From Lasioglossum baleicum (taxonomy: Eukaryota > Arthropoda > Insecta > Hymenoptera > Halictidae), in contig NC_134934.1 of the NCBI RefSeq assembly GCF_051020765.1, forward strand, positions 2,728,001 to 2,792,000: a stretch of DNA of 64,000 nt. The letters are read 5' to 3'. Below the pieces are notes generated by a model, which worked only from the letters and a program-made list of their open reading frames with translations, was not told where the DNA came from and did not search any database. A program made the translations under genes and the position numbers. This document shows, in pieces, positions 60,369 to 64,000 of this stretch. Numbering within the stretch: position 1 is the stretch's first letter; each line of letters opens with the position of its first letter.

Positions 60369-60534
60369 TAGTCATTCTTATGAGAGGATCAATTGTAGAA
60401 CCTCAGTAGCTTCGACAATATACCCAATTTCGTTCAACAATACTTTACAAAAGTATATCTGGCAACAGTACGAAAGTATACTAAAAAGACATCAATTTGT
60501 AATTGGTTAACTGATGCAACGAACAAGGGAGAAT

Positions 60535-60572
60535 CAGAGAGAGAGGGAGAGAGAGAGAGAGAGACGAGGAGG
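60535..60572 (+). repeat. (GA)n / (GAG)n microsatellite
   Basis: GAGAGAGAGGGAGAGAGAGA continues with GACGAGGAGGAGGAG. Confidence 0.9.
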
Positions 60573-62860
60573 AGGAGGAGTTGGCGTTGAAACGATATCG
60601 ATTACCGCACCACGATGATTAATAGCTATCAGAGCGAAACTATTTTACTAGAATAATACTTTTCTATAATCCTATCGACGAATCCCGTACGGCCGGCCTT
60701 TGCGCGATTGTTCGCGGGCGCGCCGCGCCGCACCGTGGTCCTGGACCATCGATAGATAGATAGATTCAGGGAGTTAACGAGATAACGAAGTGTGTTAAAA
60801 CCAGCGTCACTGATATCGCGGCAATAATTAAAGCGAGCGGCTCTCTCTCGGCTCTGCTTTCAGCCTGGTCGCGCGCCACCAGCGCGAAATATTCGCAGCT
60901 GCCGAGAACCGTGTCGATGCACTAATTTACTTCTAATCGCTGGAAAATACTGGCGACTAGAATAATATTATTATCCGGGATAATGCTATTATCGCGATTC
61001 GGTCTGACGAGGAGGGAGGGGGTGGTGCGGGGGCGGGGCAAAACGGAGCGGAGCAAAGCGAAGCCGAGCACGGAGAGGACAGCGAGAGTGAAGGGGGCGG
61101 GGGCAAATCGAATTTCGGTGAAGTTCGCAGCAAAATCATTATTATTATGGCAGATCGTTTGCAAACAATGCGCTCAGGGTTTCAAATATTGATCCTGTGA
61201 CGTAATCGTCGCTGAAATTGCCCCTGCGGCCCCGCTGTAACGTGTTACGGTCTCGTTACCGGTTGGTTTATGGTGCAGTGCTTAGCAAACACAGCATTCT
61301 AATCGCTGATAAGGCCACGCGCGCGGCCCATTTTTCCGGATATCGGCCGCGACCCGCGAAATCAACTCTCGAACCGTGGTACCCGTTCTACACAGTATCT
61401 ACCCTCTCCCGATGCTTTTTCGAGTACCTCGCTATCCAGTTCACACTTCCGGTTGAAATTACAAAAATTTACTTACAAATAACAGAACAGTAGAACTTAT
61501 TTCGGGAAAACTGCGTCAAATTGTCACGTGGGACGGCCGAGGATTAATCAATAGAAAAATCAAGAGAGATAAAGTTTGTCCGTGCTGCAGAGAGAATTTT
61601 CGCGAAGGAGGGATTCGACAGAGGAAATTTTCGCGAGTCCTGTTCGTCGGCGAACAATTCGCGATGACTTCGAGGAACGCGAGTATCCTCGAGAGTTGGT
61701 TTTCCGCGGGCAAATGGGAACCGCGAATACGAAGCACACGCGCGTCTCTCTCTCTCTCACCCTTTCGACGTCCCGCGAAAATCGAGTTTCTCAGTAATTT
61801 CTGCCTCTGTACGCGATAGTGGTGCGCTCGCCTCCCCTTCCGTCGCCGCCTGTCTTTCCGCCTCGTATCCGTCCGATCTTTTGACGTCGCCCCGACCTAT
61901 TTGCTCGGGAACCATTAACGCCGTCGGAAAATTGAGCGGCGAATTTTCACGAGGCAATCTCCTCCTTTCGCCGGCTGTTCCGCGGGAGCGATTGTTTTTT
62001 AATCCGCCCGTTACAAACGCGAAAACTTCTCCGTCTGGACCATAAAACCTGCACAGACTCGCTCGTACAAGCCCGAACCTCGTCCGGGTACCAACTCGTT
62101 TACTTTTGGAAAACCTTTGTACGACAGGAACACCGAAATCACAAAAACCTTCGTTAAAATGACAAAACGAATTGAATTGCAACATCTAAACCTTAATTGT
62201 TCATACTTATTGGTATACAGAAACACCTATATGAGTGATTCCAATATAACAAAAAAATTATTCGCTTGATAAGGGCTTGAAAAGAAGATGAGAAAAAACT
62301 CTGACCTCTCATCACAGTCTCTAATTATTCGTAGAGGTGATACTTCGCGGAAATGTTTAATCCTCGTCGCGACAAAGATAAAAATTTGGTTGAAAGCTAG
62401 CTCCCAGAAGCTGTGGAGTTAACAATGGTCAAAAAAGGACTTACATCCTTTATCTACGGAAGGCAAAGGCCACGGGTTGAATTCAGGCTGGTGTCCCAGT
62501 GAATGTTGGCCCGTTGGCAGCTCGGGAGTGTCCCCGTCCACCGCCTAATTCAAATGTAACTCAAACAGTCGGTATCCGTCGCGGATCCGCTTTAATGCCG
62601 CGAAAGAGGTGGAGAGACGTGGTGCACGGGATCACGATGTGCACATACATTTCTGTCAGCCGACGATGGAAGAAGAACGATGGCTGCGTCGAGCAAGCTG
62701 GCACGCGGTGAGACATGCTAGCTAGAGGGTGAGGATGTCGCCGAGGGAAAGAAAGGGAAACAGGCACTAGGAGGGTTGGTTTGAAAGAGAGATGGAAAGT
62801 GGAGTGACTCCGGAGAGAAACCGGGGATTTCAAAGCAAATTGCCAACCTCACCCTCGTAC

Positions 62861-62886
62861 CTCTCTCTCTCTCTCTCTCTCCCTCT
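62861..62886 (+). repeat. (CT)n microsatellite
   Basis: Uninterrupted CT run followed by more pyrimidine-rich sequence. Confidence 0.9.
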
Positions 62887-63359
62887 CTTCCCTATCTCGT
62901 CCATCTTGATTTCCATTTCTCTTCCACTAGACGACCCCCCTTTTCGGCTGTCGAGTCGCGTTGACTTTCCCTTTTACGTCCCGCAGCAGCGACCCCGTCA
63001 AAGGCAGCCGAATTCGGCGAATGGTGTCGCTCGAAACGCCCCGGTAAACGTTTTCGCGTTCTTTCACCTCCTCGGTAATCGCGCCGCGGAATTTCCAGTT
63101 TATTAAATACTGCTCCTTTGCGCTTGCTTTGACAGCTTGGCCCACGCGCCACCTGTGAATCGCTATCCTCCACGGAATGCACTCCTCGAGGACCGAAAAC
63201 GGTGGTTCACCGATAAAGCCACACCCCGGTCTCTCTAAATGGGTCCATTCTCCGTCAATTCGGGGAGTTTTATCTGTAGGATATTTTCTACGAGACAGAA
63301 TTCTTTGTTGTACCGTTTAACCTTAGACAACTAAGCTATTTTTAAGTTACTAATGAATA

Positions 63360-63410
63360 GACAGCGGATCTTTATGCAAATTTTGTGACAAATGGATTAA
63401 TTCCGCAGTT
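63360..63410. mobile_element. Minimal copy of the GACTGCGG MITE family
   Basis: 51 bp. The left end GACAGCGGATCTTTATGCAA follows TA (63358-63359). The right end CCGCAGTT precedes TA (63411-63412). As at 2912, almost only the ends remain. Confidence 0.55.
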
Positions 63411-63414
63411 TAAT

Positions 63415-64000
63415 AATAAAAGCCTGAGATACCCGATTGAGAGTTCTAATATCAAAAACGTTTCAACCAAGAGGAACAGTGCTCGATGAACAATCAGATC
63501 CATGTCACGTTGCTCAGCTCTATCTTTCCATCTTGGTGCCTCGAGATGAACACCAGTGACCCGGTTCAAAGTAGAGGGGACAGAGAGAGGATCCAGTGGA
63601 TCCGTCGGGGCCGACGAAACTCTCGACGTCGACGACGACACCCCGGTCGTTTACGCCCGGCCGTTTCCGTGGCGGCTGCGAAATCCGACGATAATGACTC
63701 GCGAAACACCGGCACGTCGTAATAAGTCGTAATCAGATTAGAGCCAGCGCTTTCTGAGAAGTCTCCCGAAGAAGAGAGGTAAAAGGGGGAATGGGGAAAC
63801 GGGCGACGCCGCTCCGTGCCGCGCCGGCACGCCAATTGAACGTAAAATTCAGGGAGACGAGCTATTATGGCAGAGGAGATACGTTTGCCTCGGGAAAAGT
63901 TTCATTAGCCCCGCTACGGAAACAGTAATGAGGCTTTCTTCGCGTTGAGAAACGTTTTCGTCTCGAAAATACGCTCGCTGAATCTCGACTGGCCCTCCAC
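63415..64000. other. Non-coding stretch, no gene seen
   Basis: CpG-rich with overlapping open frames on both strands around 63.5-63.84 kb and a short CGACGACG run near 63.63 kb. No gene or repeat termini recognised. Confidence 0.35.

Larger units (their letters stand above)
60372..63350. other. Non-coding stretch, no named gene
   Basis: Holds (GA)n/(GAG)n at 60535-60572, a GC-box-like GGGGGCGGGGC near 61028, CT-rich runs and (CT)n at 62861-62886. Acceptor-like tracts ending CTGCTTTCAG at 60863 and CTCTTCCACTAG at 62930 are each followed by open frames but lack a convincing donor. The first could end the gene suggested at 59349-60195. Speculative. Confidence 0.35.

Noticed and set aside
62908..63040. 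Acceptor-like CTCTTCCACTAG with an open frame to GTAAAC
   Set aside because: The tract is part of a (CT)n microsatellite region, and two frames are open. The donor GTAAAC is weak.
1..64000. CRISPR arrays, rRNA, bacterial operons, phage or viral genes
   Set aside because: None seen. The only recognisable protein remnant is mariner transposase.

Overview
The window looks like nuclear DNA of an insect, most probably a hymenopteran such as a bee. This rests on the CpG-rich background (many CGCG, TCGA and CGCCG strings) broken by AT-rich islands, the long (GA)n/(CT)n microsatellites, a mariner transposase remnant, and several small TA-, TTAA- and 8-bp-duplicating DNA transposons. There are no ribosome-binding sites, operons or dense reading frames. 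The species call is inference.

I find no gene I can name. Most long open frames lie in pyrimidine- or purine-rich or CpG-rich stretches where several frames stay open at once, and I treat them as chance. The best candidate coding sequence is a pair of phase-compatible exons on the plus strand near 59.35-60.20 kb, bounded by good splice signals. Weaker candidates are an ATG-initiated frame ending at a strong donor near 22.3-22.7 kb and a possible leader exon ending at GTAAGT near 10.67 kb. The layout fits a large intron or an intergenic desert.

The readable content is mobile DNA. One family of TA-flanked inverted-repeat elements (termini GACTGCGGATCTTTATGCA) occurs at about fourteen loci from 2.9 to 63.4 kb. 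Three of these carry the same mariner-like flank, so the two are part of one composite element. At 5.6-6.15 kb such a composite is itself interrupted by a broken mariner copy. Single elements include a 217-bp element with an 8-bp target duplication (24.3 kb) whose empty site is seen in a related repeat at 9.4 kb, a piggyBac-like MITE (31.9-32.2 kb), a foldback element (34.95-35.18 kb), a Tc1-like end next to a 309-bp hairpin MITE (45.6-46.1 kb), an unclassified 425-bp element with TGGTGGCGC motifs (48.1-48.5 kb), and a hAT-like element with interleaved termini (50.6-51.0 kb).

Besides these there are three older interspersed repeat families with no recognisable termini, a decayed minisatellite of about 40 bp per unit (41.2-41.74 kb), and many microsatellites. 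Between them the sequence is mostly unique, CpG-rich and without recognisable genes.
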